From NCBI RefSeq assembly GCF_033095785.1, contig NZ_CP137134.1:1178001-1242000 (forward strand): DNA of 64,000 nucleotides. The letters are read 5' to 3'. A program made the position numbers and the translations under genes. The stretch is from Nitrosospira sp. Is2. Its GTDB lineage: Bacteria > Pseudomonadota > Gammaproteobacteria > Burkholderiales > Nitrosomonadaceae. Within the stretch, counting starts at the first letter, position 1, and each line of letters begins with the position of its first letter. Below the pieces are notes generated by a model that did no database searches, was not told where the DNA came from, and saw only the letters and a program-made list of their open reading frames with translations. Shown one piece after another: positions 62,878-64,000 of the stretch.

Positions 62878-64000
62878 TCAGAAGGGGATCGTTGCGTCGA
62901 GAGAAAACAGGAACTGATCTTTTCTGTTATCGAAGGGCCTGTACGCTTGATCGATACCATCCGCCCTGTCATACCGGATATTGGGCCGAATATTGAGTTT
63001 TTGCACCAGCTTCGATTCCATCCTCAGTCGTTTTGCGGGCTTCCAGTTCATACCCAACGTGACCGCATAATAATCAGTGGGTGCGCTGGTAAAAGAACTG
63101 CCCGCGAAGCTGAATCCGGTGTTATCGGTCGCCGCCATTACGCGGAACGGCGCAAAAACCCGAAAACCGTCCCTGTCCCGGAACCATTCGCCGCGAATGC
63201 CAATGGTCAAATCATTCAGCAGGTCATAATACAAATGCGTATTAATGCCATACCACTCGGCATTTTTGGATTCGCCGTTCAGCAAAACTCCGCCCGCGTA
63301 ACCATGAGCGTGATGAAGCACCATATGGGTTTTAGGGGTAATTCGATGCTGCAACACGATGCTGTACATGCCCCAAGGCTTATTGCTGCGCGTTGATGTC
63401 TCACTATACGTACCCGTAATGTTCGCCGAGGTCCGCATATCGTCGCTGGTCCAAGTAATTCCGCTCAGCCCGCCCCAGTTCCCAAGCTGTTTATCAATTG
63501 TGCCATCCCACCCGCCTGTCGCGCTGCCTGTTGTGGCGCCGCCCATAACCGACCAGTTTGAATTCAGTGAGTAGTTACCCACCAGCCCAGTATGCGTAAA
63601 CGGCTCACCGTTCGTAAAAGTGTACGCATGGGTATAGAAAAAATTGTCCGGCGCGGGAACCGTTTCGTACCCGGTCGGTGAATAAAACCGGCCCACCTTG
63701 ATGTTTAGCCCGTTGCCGACAGGCAGGTAAGCTTCCACATATGCCTGAGGGAGCGCAATGCCGTAAGTACGGGTAGAGGAACAGCACAAGTTGAGATCCC
63801 AATTTCCTCGATCCAGGGGCTGGCCGGAATTTACATCAAAAGGGGGTATGCCAAAAGCCTGGGTGTAAATCGCGTCGGTTCCAAACATGAAATCAACGCG
63901 GCCGCCAATGTCGAACGCATTGCCTTCGGTAACCACTGTTCGTTGCAAAAACACATTGAACTGGTTCAACTGGAACCGGTTGGCCCGGTCTGCAAAGGTC
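62878..64000 (-). CDS. Outer membrane beta-barrel porin, paralogue 2 (N-terminus outside the window)
   Basis: Second member of the same porin family, cut by the window edge; the frame continues through 64000 with the upstream sequence FADRANRFQLNQ matching the paralogue, so the signal peptide and first strands lie beyond. The visible part shares long conserved blocks with porin 1, for example TTGSATGGWDG, QLGNWGG, ITWTSDDM and EWFRDRDGFRVF. It has the same vicinal cysteine pair (LNLCCSSTRTYG) and C-terminal Phe (DATIPF). Two copies in one direction suggest an old tandem duplication separated by the regulator. Confidence 0.88.
   Translation of the reverse strand, partial: TFADRANRFQLNQFNVFLQRTVVTEGNAFDIGGRVDFMFGTDAIYTQAFGIPPFDVNSGQPLDRGNWDLNLCCSSTRTYGIALPQAYVEAYLPVGNGLNIKVGRFYSPTGYETVPAPDNFFYTHAYTFTNGEPFTHTGLVGNYSLNSNWSVMGGATTGSATGGWDGTIDKQLGNWGGLSGITWTSDDMRTSANITGTYSETSTRSNKPWGMYSIVLQHRITPKTHMVLHHAHGYAGGVLLNGESKNAEWYGINTHLYYDLLNDLTIGIRGEWFRDRDGFRVFAPFRVMAATDNTGFSFAGSSFTSAPTDYYAVTLGMNWKPAKRLRMESKLVQKLNIRPNIRYDRADGIDQAYRPFDNRKDQFLFSLDATIPF

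Overview
The window is a 64 kb piece of a chromosome that reads as core genome of an ammonia-oxidising betaproteobacterium, most likely Nitrosospira or a close relative. The clues are the 5' end of a 16S rRNA gene of Nitrosospira type, betaproteobacterial gene orders (surE-pcm-nlpD-rpoS; thrS-infC-rpmI-rplT-pheST-ihfA-merR-tRNA-Pro; hfq-hflX-hflK-hflC-DUF2065-hisZ-purA), a di-haem cytochrome c peroxidase, and paired outer-membrane porins. The genus call is inference. I see no prophage, insertion sequence, CRISPR array or integron.

Layout. 1-900: 16S rRNA 5' part (minus) with promoter and boxA. 0.9-8.7 kb: tyrS, sodB, a DUF2130 nuclease-like protein convergent with a group III truncated haemoglobin, then rpoS-nlpD-pcm-surE (minus). 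8.8-16.6 kb: tRNA-Pro(GGG), merR-type gene, ihfA, pheT, pheS, rplT, rpmI, infC (rare ATA start) and thrS, all minus. 17-30.9 kb: pstS, glmM, folP, ftsH, rlmE/yhbY (divergent), greA, carB, carA, dapB, bamE. 30.9-44.4 kb (plus): fur, ilvB-ilvH-ilvC, pssA, then a sugar-phosphate block pgi, tkt-pgm-zwf, and an exported alpha-carbonic anhydrase with a PEP-CTERM tail. 44.7-59.6 kb: leuA, yihY, a TlpA-like thioredoxin, proS (minus), rppH, cytochrome c peroxidase, hfq through purA, and a GNAT acetyltransferase. 59.7-64 kb (minus): two paralogous beta-barrel porins flanking a winged-helix regulator with four C-terminal cysteines; the second porin runs off the window.

How it fits together. The genes cover translation (tyrS, thrS, pheST, proS, infC, L20/L35), pyrimidine/arginine precursor supply (carAB), branched-chain amino acids (ilvBHC, leuA), lysine/cell wall (dapB, glmM), folate, protein quality control (ftsH, hflKC, bamE), stress response (rpoS, sodB, ccp, globin, fur, hfq) and central sugar-phosphate flow.

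The less ordinary signals are the PEP-CTERM carbonic anhydrase lacking the usual N-terminal region; perfect palindromes at or near the predicted promoters of tkt, carA and leuA, and one upstream of ccp; an 11-bp-phased triple repeat upstream of porin 1; the porin-regulator-porin cassette; insertion of the sugar-phosphate block between pssA and leuA with psd absent; and probable gene remnants in the carA-carB gap and beside rpoS. No wholly new multi-gene system is evident.
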